NCBI GenBank assembly: GCA_036365455.1
Contig: JAWQUS010000022.1
Coordinates: forward strand, 4,836,001 to 4,900,000
Reading direction: 5' to 3'
Length of the DNA: 64,000 bases
DNA from: Macrosoma leucophasiata
Taxonomy: Eukaryota; Arthropoda; Insecta; Lepidoptera; Hedylidae
Below are positions 1-10,766 of this stretch, one piece after another; the stretch's first letter is position 1; each line of letters begins with the position of its first letter. Under the pieces are notes generated by a model. It ran no database searches. It saw only the letters and a program-made list of their open reading frames with translations, and was not told where the DNA came from. The translations under genes were made by a program, and so were the position numbers.

Positions 1-2094
1 ATAGTGAGGGAAAGGAATGCAACTACCAGAGCTTACTACTCTGCCCCAACGGCCGATAGAAAATCCACCATGCGATACTGGCAACGTCAGGCCAAGAAAT
101 GCAAGGTGGAAGTCTATAACGACCGCTGGGAGCAAAAGCTCACTGACCTTGATCCCTCTCATACACTCTGTATGAGAGGGATCAAGGACTGGAGGCTTTT
201 TAAATGCTTCAAATCCCCAAACGAGGCATCCATGCCTCCCCTCATTCGCCCTAACCAACCGCCAGCCTTCGATGACTTCGAAAAGTCCGAATGCCTGGCG
301 AGCGAACTCGAGATTCAATGCTCTCCAAGTACGATGCCGATAGCTGCCGATCATTTAGACAAGATCAACTTAGAAGTCGAAAGTAGGAACGCGAGACCGC
401 CAACCCCCCCGCGCGAAACCGGTCCCATTCCCGACACGCCAGTCGATGAAAACGCTAACGGTAATAGCGAAAATAATGATGATCCTCTCAGACCTGTGAC
501 AGTCGCAGAGGTGACAGACCTGATCAAGCGTCTAAAAGTGCGGAAAGCGCCGGGTGCGGACGGCATTTCCAATCGCACAGTTAGAAACTTCCCCCCTTTG
601 CTCATTGCCCTTTTGGCTGCGATACTCAACGCAGCGTTTAAAAATAGTATGTTTCCACCCGCGTGGAAAGAGGCCACAATTATCGGGTTTAAAAAGCCCG
701 GTAAGCCGAGCAACCAGGCCTCATCATACAGGCCGATAAGTCTGCTCAGTTCTCTAAGTAAACTCTACGAGCGCGTCGTGTACGCTCGACTCTTAGATTT
801 CACCCGAGTGCGGCACTTGATCCCGGACGAACAGTTCGGGTTCCGTGCTCGTCACTCCTGTGTCCATCAAGTACATCGAATCACTGAGCATATACTCAGT
901 AAATTCGATAGAAAGATTATGACGGGAGCCCTCTTCTTCGATATCGCTAAAGCGTTCGACCGCGTGTGGCACAACGGCTTATTATATAAGCTGTACACTC
1001 TCGGAGTGCCCACCCAAATCGTGCACATCATTCGCGATTTTCTGTCGGACAGAGGCTTTCGATATCGAGTCGAGGGTACCCTCTCGAACCGTCACACCAT
1101 AACAGCCGGTGTTCCCCAAGGATCCGTACTCTCCCCCCTCTTGTTCACGCTATACACTAGCGATATCCCTGTCCGCCACGGCGTTCAGGTGGCAATGTAC
1201 GCTGACGACACCGCTATTTACGTCTCTGGCAGAAAGCCAGAGATCATAAGGAAAGCCCTGCAAGCGGCGGCCAAAGACCTTGAGTCTTGGTTCCGCCGCT
1301 GGCGTATAGAGGTAAATCCTAGCAAGAGCGCTGCCATACTCTTCATACGGGACCGCGCTCCCAGACCCAACGTAGCCCCAGTCCTTATGTTTGACGAGCC
1401 CATCCCATGGACGGACAAAATCAAATACTTAGGAGTGACGCTTGATCGGCATCTGTCCTTCGCTGCACATGTAAAAGCAGCGCGCGCAAAGGCTGCATTC
1501 GTGTTGTCCCAACTACATTGTCTCTTAAACAAAAAGAGCAAGCTATCGGCCCGGAACAAACTCCGTGCCTATACGTCCTGCATAAGGCCCATTTTATGTT
1601 ACGCGTCCCCAGTATTCGGCCACGCGAAAAAGACAATATTACGAAAACTTCAAACCTTGCAGAACCGATTCTTACGTAGAGCCGTAGGCGCGCCTTGGTA
1701 CGTACGTAATAAAAACTTGCACATTGATGCTAACCTGCCTACCATCCGGCAGTTTATGAAGCGAGCTTCAGCTCGCTATTTCGATCGGGCGAGTCACCAC
1801 CCGAATCCGCTGGTCAGAGCGGCCGCGATATACACTCCTTTTGATCGCGCCAAAAGGAGACGTCCAAGGCACGTCTTAAAAGATCCGGACGATGAGACCA
1901 CGTTGGCCATCGCCGCAATGAACAATCGATTACAGAATCACACTGCACAAACCGCTAATAATACAACTCCTGGGAGGATCCTCCCTTTTCGCCGGAGGAA
2001 CACTTCCACCCGTTCCTCCACAAGACTATTTCAAAATCCTATACTTTGTTATTACATATTAGATTTAAGTTTAAATTCAAAAGAGCTCTACTGA
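1..2094 (+). CDS. Jockey-clade non-LTR retrotransposon pol (ORF2), 5' part outside window
   Basis: This is the reverse transcriptase half of a jockey-type LINE, which copies its own RNA at a nicked chromosomal target. The frame is open from base 1, so the N-terminal endonuclease lies upstream. Counting residues from base 4, the RT begins near residue 160, with the conserved KAPGADGI block near 180. The FFDIAKAFD catalytic motif has its Asp near 313, AGVPQGS is near 360, and YADD is at 399-402. A thumb and C-terminal tail follow to the TGA at 2092-2094. No internal stop is present. The downstream 3' UTR motif recurs at 44641 and 61236, so the family has several copies here. The jockey assignment rests on motif spelling; the copy may be functional if its 5' half is intact. 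Confidence 0.93.
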   Translation: MVRERNATTRAYYSAPTADRKSTMRYWQRQAKKCKVEVYNDRWEQKLTDLDPSHTLCMRGIKDWRLFKCFKSPNEASMPPLIRPNQPPAFDDFEKSECLASELEIQCSPSTMPIAADHLDKINLEVESRNARPPTPPRETGPIPDTPVDENANGNSENNDDPLRPVTVAEVTDLIKRLKVRKAPGADGISNRTVRNFPPLLIALLAAILNAAFKNSMFPPAWKEATIIGFKKPGKPSNQASSYRPISLLSSLSKLYERVVYARLLDFTRVRHLIPDEQFGFRARHSCVHQVHRITEHILSKFDRKIMTGALFFDIAKAFDRVWHNGLLYKLYTLGVPTQIVHIIRDFLSDRGFRYRVEGTLSNRHTITAGVPQGSVLSPLLFTLYTSDIPVRHGVQVAMYADDTAIYVSGRKPEIIRKALQAAAKDLESWFRRWRIEVNPSKSAAILFIRDRAPRPNVAPVLMFDEPIPWTDKIKYLGVTLDRHLSFAAHVKAARAKAAFVLSQLHCLLNKKSKLSARNKLRAYTSCIRPILCYASPVFGHAKKTILRKLQTLQNRFLRRAVGAPWYVRNKNLHIDANLPTIRQFMKRASARYFDRASHHPNPLVRAAAIYTPFDRAKRRRPRHVLKDPDDETTLAIAAMNNRLQNHTAQTANNTTPGRILPFRRRNTSTRSSTRLFQNPILCYYILDLSLNSKELY

Positions 2095-2405
2095 GTTTCT
2101 TCAGTAGCGGAGTTCTTCACAGTATTGGTTGCACTTGGAACTCTGCCAAGTGAATAACCTTTATTATGACGACCAAATTCATTCTTTTTCTCAGTTTCTT
2201 TTGGACTGGGGAATTGGAGAAATTTTTAAATCATTGATTCCTTTCATATTATATGCGTACATACCTAATTATTTTGTTTCTTTTGAATTTATTATGTGTT
2301 TTTGATTATTAATAGTGGTTTTTCGCTCTAGGTAGTTAAAAAAAGATGACGATGTATAAATGCTCTCCAGGAGCATAATTCTATGAAATAAATGAATAAA
2401 CTGAA
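2095..2405 (+). other. 3' UTR and end of the jockey LINE
   Basis: It starts at the pol stop codon. It carries the block CTACTGAGTTTC, CAGTAGCGGAG, TTGGAACTCTGCC that is shared with two other LINE ends in this window. It finishes near 2380-2400 with AATAAATGAATAAA, which looks like a polyadenylation signal and short tail. Confidence 0.75.
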
Positions 2406-2642
2406 TACGAATTGAAAATGGTAAGTTGCCAAGACATGATTACTGCACGTAGGGAGGTTTTAATTTCCGCAATGGGACGTGCCGCTCACTGCGACACATG
2501 GTCACGTAAAGGCCTATGTACACCACGTGTTTTCCGGGCGTCTTCAACGCGGTTATTTCGTAATATGAACGCGATATTGTTGCAACTACATTGGTTGTAT
2601 GTATCCCCACACCAAGTTCTACATTCATCATGCTCTTCATAC
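2406..2642. other. No gene recognised
   Basis: Between two LINE ends. Short opposing ORFs exist on both strands, but neither has a recognisable domain. It may be unique pre-insertion DNA. Confidence 0.4.
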
Positions 2643-2878
2643 ATGACGCATAAGTTTTTCTTTTTCTTAATTTATCATCATTGAAGGAATTGAACAATTT
2701 TGTGATTATTATGTTTTAAATAAGTAGTTTAAATGCTAATTTACTATTAGTATATGTTTTTGCCTTTACTATATGTAATGGTTATTCACTCTAGGTATTT
2801 TATGATTTGTTGACGTTTTGAAAGTATCTGTAAATATCTATTCGAAATAAAAAATATTTTGTATTTCTATTTTCATGC
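2643..2878 (+). mobile_element. 5'-truncated LINE 3' UTR (jockey subfamily)
   Basis: About 230 bp closely match 61355-61590, starting at the shared TGACG-ATAAGTTTTTC stretch and ending in the same AATAAAAATATTT tail. Only the 3' UTR is present, as expected from severe 5' truncation. Confidence 0.75.
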
Positions 2879-3300
2879 ATATTATATATATATTCCACGG
2901 TAGTCACTAGTAAATCTTTTGTTAGTACGTGAAATTGATCTGAGGTGACATTCTGCAGTTGAGATCATCTTCACGTAGGTACTAATAGGTTAGGATCCTA
3001 CTGCAGAAACATTTCGTTCATTCAGATAAGCTGAGACAATTGTAAATTCCCATAAGCTAAGAATTAAATATTTTTTGTAAACAATTTAAAATTTTCCAAG
3101 TCATTTAAAAAGTAGCTGGTGTGCGAGGAACCTAAGCTACAAGCAATAAGGCAGCTAAAAAAAAACATGGACTTAATGGAAACATATCTCAGTGTCTTTG
3201 TTTTAAAATGACAAAAGTTTTTAAACTTTGAGAATGAAAATTTATGTAAACTTTTGATAAAAATAAATTTCACTTTGCTGACTCTTCAGTTGTATATGTC
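2879..3300. other. AT-rich spacer, no gene
   Basis: I see no coding signal, and no repeat match within the window. Confidence 0.4.
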
Positions 3301-3665
3301 TTGGCATTTTTATTCACTAGTCCGTAACTCATGTTGCCCGGGGCTCCACACGCGTGTAGTTCGCTTTTCGCGTAGCCTGTGCGAATTCATCAAATCATCC
3401 CCTGGCATCCCACAGGAACATTTTTTCGGGATAAAAAGTATCTTATAATCTAAGTTAGCTAATACCCTATTTGTGTAACAAATTTCATCAAAATCCGTTA
3501 AGTAGTTTCGGCGTGATTGACGGACAAACAGCGAAACATCCAGACAAAGAAACTTTCATATTTATAACATTAGCACAGTCTAAAGAAAACGAACGTGTTA
3601 ATAACTTATACTGTGATATTAGTGTGACTAGCAGCCCGCCCGGCTTCACACGGGCACTAGGTATG
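3301..3665 (+). repeat. Degenerate LINE-tail repeats (CCCGCG-type)
   Basis: It contains GGGATAAAAAGTATC, then a TTTCATCAAAATCCGTT stretch and a GGACAAACA stretch. These are typical of the 3' tails of lepidopteran LINE or SINE families. A second tail, with CCCGCCCGGCTTCACACGGG, begins near 3633. No ORF is credible. Confidence 0.55.
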
Positions 3666-3737
3666 TTACCTACTTTACTACTACTAAGGGGATTTTATTT
3701 TTATTTTGTCAAATCTTTCCTTTACATTTATTGCATT

Positions 3738-3862
3738 GCCTTATGACTAGATTCTCAGTGGCCGCGAATTCGAGTCTCGCCTGAAATCAATTTTTTCTTA
3801 ATATTTTTCTTTAAAAACATGTATTTCATTAGCATGTGTTATTGCGAAATAATATAAAAACA
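3738..3862 (+). repeat. SINE-D copy, diverged
   Basis: A tRNA-like head (TTCGAGTCTCGCC as a diverged B box) is followed by a T-rich stretch and the tail GCATGTGTTATTGCGAAA. The same tail is found at 20040-20062, 50050 and 54636. Confidence 0.6.
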
Positions 3863-3902
3863 AATATAGGCTACAATTAGAAAATATTAAAATAAATAAA
3901 GA

Positions 3903-4109
3903 ATAAAATACGCTTACACTCACAGCCCCACAGTAGGTATAAACCTGTGTCGTGGGTGCCGTTGTACACATACAACACTTAAACAAACACCCAGACCCGA
4001 AACAAATACCTGTAGGCCATACAAATATTTGTCCCAGTGCGGGGATCGAACCCGCGACCCTTCGAATCAAACGGTACCTCATCCCACCGCTGGACTAACC
4101 GGGTCGTCA
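3903..4109 (-). repeat. SINE-A, near full length
   Basis: On the minus strand it starts GACGACCCGGTTAGTCCAGC. It has a Pol III A box (TAGTCCAGCGG) and B box (GGTTCGATCCC), then the body that reads CGGGTCTGGGTGTTTG and ends GGGGCTGTGAGTGTAAG. A second full copy is at 32212-32420. Confidence 0.85.
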
Positions 4110-4515
4110 TTAAAAGTACACGCTGACGAAGTTGCGGGCAAAATCTAGTAATGAGAATGTCTTCTCTTAAAATCTGTAAAAAATACGTAGATTTTCAAGT
4201 CTTTGTAACCGTTAAACATTCCAGTAAAACTCATCTCACCCTCAACAACTGGCCGATGCCAAAAATAGGATTTTAAATAGCCAACCTTTATAATGATATA
4301 CTCTGTCCCTGTCGCTCTACTGTAATTTGTGTTGGAGTGAGAGTGATGACACGATTCGAGCACAGGTGCTTAAAAGGATGATACGTCATACGTCACCCTC
4401 ATTACGTATGAAACGGTACAGCGAGCGGTAAAAATAAAGGCGTGCATATTAAAAAATGGCGTAAAAAATATGTTTTTCGTTGTTCTGCTGTTTTGTTTTT
4501 GATATTAATAATTAT
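4110..4515. other. No gene; small CCCGCG-tail fragment at left edge
   Basis: 4113-4146 carries a reverse-strand GCCCGCAACTTCGTC motif of the LINE-tail type. The rest has no recognised content. Confidence 0.4.
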
Positions 4516-4872
4516 TGAAGGGCGCATGGCCCCGCGGCTGTTGCAGATCGTAAGCGATCTACTCGGTTAAGCGATACGGGCGCGGTCAGGTGTGTGATGA
4601 GTGACCGCTAGTGGCAAAATTAAAAATGCGCGTTTCCGTGCTTCGTAGGGCACGCTAAGCCGTCGGTCCCGGTTGCTATCGATAGATAGCAGTCGTTAAA
4701 CCTTGTCGGAGGCCTTATGGCCGGTTTGAAAACATCCGACAGCGGGTTGGCCACTAAACCGCATCTTCACCAACCTGTATTGGAGCAGCGTGGTGGAGAA
4801 GCTTCAGGCTTCCCACCAAAGAGGGGAGAGACTCGTGCCCAGCAGTGGGATGTATAATGGGTTGCCATTTTT
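4516..4872 (+). repeat. Repeat R (about 354 bp)
   Basis: One of eight copies. It runs from GCGCATGGCCCCGCGGCTG to CCCAGCAGTGGGATGTATAA. An A-box-like TGGCCCCGCGG sits near the start. The end resembles RTE LINE ends (CAGCAGTGGACGT), so it is probably a SINE mobilised by RTE machinery. That last point is inference. Confidence 0.75.
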
Positions 4873-5186
4873 AATAATTATTGAGATATTATTGCGGTAC
4901 ATTTGCACTTATTTCCAATGTTGACGACGTAGGCACCATCGCATCACCTTATTTACTAATCTAACTTATTTTTCATACACAGTAAAAAAGCAGGCAAATT
5001 ATGAAATTGCGTCAAGCTGCACACAATAATTCTTTATATAAAAGCAGAAATATGGCGGCCTGTATACTGCCATTAGCACTTTCGTGTCTTACAGTCGTTA
5101 CGAAAGCATTCTCGCAATGAAAAGACCGAATTAAAACATAATAGTCTAAGATACAGTTTTAGTAATATATACTCTCATCTGTTATG
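4873..5186. other. Spacer with one copy of repeat H
   Basis: 5035-5125, on the minus strand, matches the family at 19575, 20240 and 20760 (CTTTCGTAACGACT, AAGACACGAAAGTGCTAA, CCATATTTCTGCTTTTA). No gene is seen. Confidence 0.5.
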
Positions 5187-5442
5187 TTATTATACCCCCA
5201 AAGGGGTAGGCAGAGGTAAAGTTAATCCAGCGGTGTTAGATGATCGTTTGAATCGAAGGGTCGCGGGTTCGATCCCCGCACCGGGACAAATATTTGCATG
5301 GCCGGTAATTACAGAGCCGTAGATTACCACCTGACCGGAACACGATAGTGCTGAACACTACCATTTAGCGGCAAGTATATTGGGTAATGCGGTGGTGCCT
5401 ACGCCCGCGAGCGCCGTCACTGGAGCTCTTCCACCAGTAATG
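5187..5442 (+). repeat. Composite of SINE-C tail, SINE-A head and SINE-B part
   Basis: 5190-5222 matches the SINE-C end (AAGGGGTAGGCAGAGGTAAA). 5215-5302 is a SINE-A head with intact B box (GGTTCGATCCCC). 5303-5442 is an inverted SINE-B segment ending in GGAGCTCTTCCACCAGTAA. The joints are abrupt, so this is a mosaic of three families. Confidence 0.65.
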
Positions 5443-5829
5443 TCTTCAATTGAGTGTGAGTCTAGGAATGTTTCGAGTAACGTCTTAGAATATGGGTGTT
5501 ACTCTCACGGCTTAAGAAATCAAGTGTTGATATTTGCAAAAAAAATTGGCCCACCCTTTATAAGAGGTTTTCCTATTGAATTTAACGACATTGGCAAACA
5601 CTACTTTGATTGGCCCTACTGGAACTGAAAGTGTAATCAAATAAACCATATTTGCCTTCCACATCACAACTTTAGGCTCGCACAATTTAGTTGAGTTTGA
5701 CTTGAAAGTTAATGAGTTTTGCCCAAATTACTGTTGGATAACTGTGGGAAGTTAAAATTTAGTTTATTATTGGTGAAATTAGTTTTAGTTTAAAATTTAT
5801 TCTGTCGCGTAGATTATGTATTTTTGTAT
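5443..5829. other. No gene recognised
   Basis: An 82-residue frame at 5380-5628 starts inside the SINE fragment and has no domain. AT-rich DNA follows. Confidence 0.4.
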
Positions 5830-5942
5830 GGGCCAAAACGTAATCGGCGATGGGCGTGCGTGGGTGTTTGCATGTATACTTGCATACATGCGTTTACCTC
5901 TGCCTACCCCTTCGGGGATTACAGGCGTGAAGTTACGTATGT
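5830..5942 (+). repeat. SINE-C tail fragment
   Basis: It runs from GGCCAAAACGTAATCGGCG through ACCTCTGCCTACCCCTTCGG to GGCGTGAAGTTACGTA, matching the complement of 28683-28800 and 33055-33160. Confidence 0.7.
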
Positions 5943-5989
5943 ATTTTTGTCATAGTATTGAGATTTCATGATTTTTTAGGGATCGGTTT

Positions 5990-6222
5990 TTTATGTAATT
6001 AAGGTGGCAAACAAACATGCAGTTCACATTGATGTTAAGTGATGACTGCAGCCTTTAGATACTTACATAAAGAACAGAGGTCAAAATGCAAATCCGTTGC
6101 CACCCCTGAGACATAAGTTATTTTGTCTCTCTGATATTTATTACGGGACCATACACCATACATTAGCATCTAGACGGAACACGATAGTGCTAAATACTAC
6201 CATTTGGCGGCAAATAGTTTAG
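5990..6222 (-). repeat. SINE-B (Bm1-like), older subfamily
   Basis: It contains GTGGCAAACAAACATGCAG, AAGTGATGACTGCAGCC, then the variant TTTTGTCTCTCTGATATTTA and the end CGGAACACGATAGTGCT. The TGTCTCTGTGAT variant defines an older subgroup seen also at 20084 and 22680. Confidence 0.75.
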
Positions 6223-6255
6223 GTATCATTACATTGTCCAAAAATTTTAAGAGTT

Positions 6256-6292
6256 TAGGCAGAGAGAGAGAGAGATAGAGAGAGAGAGAGAA
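6256..6292 (+). repeat. (GA)n microsatellite
   Basis: Two blocks of GA dinucleotides are separated by GATA. Confidence 0.9.
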
Positions 6293-6540
6293 CGAATAAG
6301 TCGAATCCTATACTCGGCCTGCCGAGGGGGGCAGGAGCGCTACGCACTATAGCAAAAGTGTCGTGAGGATTTTTCGTGACGCTCGCCTAGCCCCCTTAGC
6401 CAGCGTACCGCGCGATAAGGATCTTCCTTACAAAAAAACATTTATATTGTACCTCTGCTACCAGTGAATCCTTAATTTTAAAATTCATTTGAATTTAGTC
6501 TACAATCATTCTAAAATCTATTCATATAATAATATAACAG
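6293..6540. other. GC-rich segment then AT-rich spacer
   Basis: 6310-6415 is GC-rich (CTCGGCCTGCCGAGGGGGGC) and unlike its surroundings. I do not recognise it. Confidence 0.35.
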
Positions 6541-6900
6541 TAAAATCCGCGTGTCTGTACATTGTATATATTTACGAAAACCAATTGGGCGTGATGTTAA
6601 AACAGTAAAAGAACACTTTTCAATGATTTTTAATTTTTTTTGTCTGTCTGTTTGTCCCTTTGTCCAGGCTAATCTCCGAAGATACGGGACGGATTCGAAT
6701 CAAATTTTGTGGTGTATAGATAGTAAGCCCGGCCAACATTTAGGCTACTTTTATCTGCGGGAAAATCACTCATTCCCACGGGAATCTCTACATTTAATTT
6801 CATTTTCCTATACAAATGGTCGATATCTATCAAACCTTTGACACATTATTGCATTGTGAGGCAATACGAAATTTGCCGGGTCAGCTTGTACAGATATAAA
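6541..6900 (+). repeat. Dispersed tail repeat with (TGTC)n core
   Basis: The order is GTGTCTGTACATTGTATATAT, TTTTTGTCTGTCTGTTTGTCC, then a conserved GCTAATCTCCGAA-type block, TAGGCTACTTTTATC, and a closing GCCGGGTCAGCTTGT. Related copies are at 37850-38130 and 49110-49375. Class not determined. Confidence 0.55.
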
Positions 6901-7250
6901 TACTCAACAAAACAAAATGTTATTCCATTTAAATGTGTAAACTCCGAGTCGAGTCACGTGGTGTCGTTATGACTGTCGACATTATTCCAAATAAACCCAG
7001 TTGAGTCGGGCTATTGCTTTTGTTTTTACGATCAGGAAATATGGTACGTTAAATCTAGACCTTTTGTAATACCTATTTGTAGAGATTTCGAAAATTATAA
7101 CAACTGTTTACTTTTGTGTTACAAGATTTAAGCATTGAAGACCTTTGGTTTCATAATTAAAAAGTTAAGTTCACCAAATTGCGAAATTGCCGAAAAGTAG
7201 AAGATGTGCAAAACGTCATATTGGAGTGTGTCAAGAACCAATCACAAAAA
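6901..7250. other. No gene recognised
   Basis: AT-rich DNA with no repeat match found within the window. Confidence 0.35.
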
Positions 7251-7797
7251 GATAATACAGAGCTGTAAAATGAATAAGTTAGTTCATTGTACGCTAACTA
7301 AACGTACTTCAAACGAAGCATTTAAGATATATAATTTAGTAAATTTTGTTAATGGTTAAGGTTCAATGAAACTGGTGGTTTTACTGGTGGTAGAGCTCCA
7401 GTGACGGAGCTCGCGGGCTTAGGCACCACCGCATTACCTAATATACTTGCCGCTAAATGGTAGTGTTCAGCACTATCGTGTTCCGGTCAGGTGGTAATAT
7501 ATGGCCCTGTAATTTCCGGCACAGAGGCATAAGACCTTAGGCCTCAGGAGTGGTAACGCATCTGCATTTTGACCTTGGTCTTTGTGTGGGTGTCTATAGG
7601 CTGCAGTCATCACCTAACATCAATGTGAACTGCATGCTTGTTTACCACTTCCATTACATAAAAAAAAAGATGTGATAATACAGAGCTGTAAAATGAATAA
7701 GTTAGTTCATTGTACGCTAACTAAACGTACTTCAAAAGAAGCATTTAAGATATATAATTTAGTAAATTTTGTTAACGGTTAAGGTACAATGAAACTG
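7251..7797 (+). repeat. SINE-B bracketed by 124-bp direct repeats
   Basis: SINE-B occupies about 7375-7668, from CTGGTGGTAGAGCTCCAGTG to a poly-A tail. 7251-7374 and 7674-7797 are direct repeats of the same length with only three differences seen. This is far longer than the 5-20 bp target duplication usual for LINE-mobilised SINEs. Confidence 0.85.
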
Positions 7798-7897
7798 ACG
7801 TGAGCATTGTGTTCAAAAGTTCCTTTTCATTAAATATAGATAAAAAAAAAAAAAGATTTAGGTATTTAGCTACCTCTTCGTTATCTATACTTATAAT

Positions 7898-8281
7898 AAA
7901 ACTGTAGAAGTGTGAATTCTGTACATTAAAAATATATAAAAAAATACCAGGGATGTTACTAGATCGATACCGAACACAAATATGTGATAAGAAACATTAT
8001 TGTCTGTCTGTCTTACTTGTCTGTAGATTTTGTGTGATGAATGAACAAATAGACAGACCTATATGTTCAATCATCACACAAAATCTAAAGGTCCGATTAC
8101 GATGAAACTTGATATATTTATACTTTAACCTTTGGCGCACAACACTGTCACTTTTTATCCCGGAAAAAATGTCTGTTGGTCTGTGTGTTTGTGCACGCTA
8201 ATTTCAGAAATGGCTTATCCGATTTGCAATTTCACTTATATATTGTGGTAAATTTAACTAAACATTTAGTGTTTGTTTCAA
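7898..8281 (+). repeat. Family E repeat, left part, ending in minisatellite
   Basis: It matches 47651-48790 in order (CTGTAGAAGTG, TTACTAGATCGATACCGAAC, CCTTTGGCGCACAACACTG, TTTATCCCGG, ATATATTGTGGTAA). A small inverted pair of TTTTGTGTGATGA lies at 8029-8085. The copy stops at GTGTTTGTTTCA, where the 15-bp array begins, and the missing 3' part appears in inverted orientation at 10412. Confidence 0.8.
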
Positions 8282-8647
8282 TTCGATCGACGACGCTGGG
8301 CGTCGGGACACTGGGCGTCGAGACGCTGGGCGTCGAGACGCTCGACGTCGGGACGCTGGGCGTCGAGACGCTCGACGTCGGGACGCTGGGCGTCAGGACG
8401 CTGGGCGTCGGGACGCTGGGCGTCGGGACGCTGGGCGTCGGGACGCTGGGCGTCGAGACGCTCAATGTCGGGGCGCTGGATGTCGGGACGCTGGGCGTCG
8501 GAACGATGTGCGTCGGGACGCTGGGCGTCGGGTCTCTGGGCGTCGGGACGCTGGGCGTCGGGACGCTGGGCGTCGGGACGCTCGATGTCGGGACGCTGGA
8601 CGTCGGGACGCTGGGCGTCGGGACGCTGGGCGTCGGGACGTCCGGAT
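8282..8647 (+). repeat. 15-bp minisatellite array I, G-rich arm
   Basis: About 23 monomers of type GACGCTGGGCGTCGG. Each contains the dyad GACGC-TGG-GCGTC, able to form a 5-bp stem with a 3-nt loop. It ends at a GGATCC where orientation reverses. Every reading frame is open because the unit is five stop-free codons, so the long frames here are not genes. Confidence 0.95.
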
Positions 8648-10411
8648 CCAGCGTCCCGACATCGAGCATCCCGACGCCCAGCGTCCCGACGCCCAGCGTC
8701 CCGACGCCCAGCGTCCCGACGCCTAGCGTCCCGACGCCCAGCGTCCCGACGCCCAGCGTCACGACGACCAGCGTCCCGACGCCTAGCGTCCCGATGCCCA
8801 GCGTCCCGACGCCCAGCGTCCCGACGCCCAGCGTCCCGACGCCCAGCGTCCCGACGCCCAGCGTCCCGACGCCCAGCGTCCCGACGCCCAACGTCCCGAC
8901 GCCCAGCGTCCCGACGCCCAGCGTCCCGACGCCCAGCGTCCCGACGCCCAGCGTCCCGACGCCCAGCGTCCCTACGCCCATCGTCCCTACGCCCAGCTTC
9001 CCGACGCCCAGCGTCCCGATACCCAGCGTCCCGACGCCCAGCTTCCCGACGCCCAGCGTCCCGACGCCCAGCGTCCTGACGCCCAACGTCCCGACGCCGA
9101 GCGTCCCGACGTCTAGCGTCCCGACATCGATCGTCTCGACGCCCAGCGTCCCGACGCCCAGCGTCCTGACGCCCAGCGTCCCGATGCCCAGCGTCCCGAC
9201 GCCCAGCGTCCCGACGCCCAGCGTCCCGACGCCCAGCGTCCCGACGCCCAGCGTCCCGACGCCCAGCGTCCCGACGCCCAGCGTCCCTACGCCCATCGTC
9301 CCTACGCCCAGCTTCCCGACGCCCAGCGTCCCGATACCCAGCGTCCCGACGCCCAGCTTCCCGACGCCCAGCGTCCCGACGCCCAGCGTCCTGACGCCCA
9401 ACGTCCCGACGCCGAGCGTCCCGACGTCTAGCGTCCCGACATCGATCGTCTCGACGCCCAGCGTCCCGACGCCCAGCGTCCTGACGCCCAGCGTCCCGAT
9501 GCCCAGCGTCCCGACGCCCAGCGTCCCGACGCCCAGCGTCCCGACGCCCAGCGTCCCGACGCCCAGCGTCCCGACGCCCAGCGTCCCGACGCCCAGCGTC
9601 CCGACGCCCAGCGTCCTGACGCCCAACGTCCCGACGCCGAGCGTCCCGACGTCTAGCGTCCCGACATCGATCGTCTCGACGCCCAGCGTCCCGACGCCCA
9701 GCGTCCCGACGCCCAGCGTCCCGACGCCCAGCGTCCCGACGCCCAGCGTCCCGACGCCCAGCGTCCCGACGCCCAGCGTCCCGACGCCCAGCGTCCCGAC
9801 GCCCAGCGTCCCGACCGACGCCCAGCGTGCCGACGCCCAGCGTCCCGACGCCCAGCGTCCCGACGCCCAGCGTCCCGACGCCCAGCGTCCCGACGCCCAG
9901 CGTCCCGACGCCCAGCGTCCCGACGCCCAGCGTCCCGACGCCCAGCGTCCCTACGCCCAGCGTCCCGACGCCCAGCGTCCCGATGCCCAGCGTCCCGACG
10001 CCCAGCTTCCCGACGCCCAGCGTCCCGACGCCCAGCGTCACGACATCGAGCGTCTCGACGCCCAGCGTCCCGACGCCCAATTTCCCGACGCCCAGCGTCC
10101 CGACGTTGAGCGTCCCGACGTCTAGCGTCCCGACATCGAGCATCTCGACGCCCAGCGTCCCGACGCCCAGCGTCCCGACGCCCAGCGTCCCGACGCCCAG
10201 CGTCTCGACTTCCAGCGTCCCGACATCGAGCGTCTCGACGCCCAGCGTCCTGACGCCCAGCGTTCTGACGCCCAGCGTCCCGATGTCGAGCATCTTGACG
10301 CCCAGCTTCCTGATGCCCAGCGTCCCGACGTCGAGGGTCTCGACGCCCAGCGTCCCGACGTCGAGCGTCTCGACGCCCAGCGTCCCGACGTCGAGCGTTT
10401 CGACGCCCAGC
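8648..10411 (-). repeat. 15-bp minisatellite array I, C-rich arm with higher-order repeats
   Basis: About 117 monomers of the reverse orientation (GACGCCCAGCGTCCC). A block of variant monomers recurs at exactly 315 bp (21 units): 8971 and 9286 for the CCTACGCCCATCGTC variant, and 9071 and 9386 for GCGTCCTGACGCCCAACG. A third, shortened copy starts at 9611. A phase shift (CCCGACCGACGCCC) at 9810 recurs at 12976. Together the two arms make a large unequal palindrome. Confidence 0.95.
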
Positions 10412-10766
10412 GTCCGACAGACAGCGGAGAATCAGTAATCCGTAGGGCCCGTACCTTTTAGGTACGAAACCCCCTAAAAGATAGAAGACAGATACAGAAT
10501 AGTTAAAAATATTCGATATGATTTTTTAAATTGTCATAACTTTTTTATTATTAAACCGATTGACACGAAACAAACACTAAATGTTTAGTTAAATTTACCA
10601 CAATATATAAGTGAAATTGCAAATCGGATAAGCCATTTCTGAAATTAGCGTGCACAAACACACAGACCAACAGACATTTTTTCCGGGATAAAAAGTGACA
10701 GTGTTGTGCGCCAAAGGTTAAAGTATAATTATATCAAGTTTCATCGTAATCGGACCTTTAGATTTT
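10412..10766 (-). repeat. Inverted family E segment between arrays I and II
   Basis: It starts at CGACAGACAGCGGAGAATCAG. It is the reverse complement of E, combining the part matching 48780-48950 with the part matching 8085-8275. So E sequence flanks array I on both sides in inverted orientation, in the manner of a foldback element. Confidence 0.85.

Noticed and set aside
8176..10438. Long ORFs of 649, 671 and 464 residues encoding pentapeptide repeats
   Set aside because: All six frames are open because of the 15-bp stop-free monomer; there is no unique sequence, signal peptide or codon bias.
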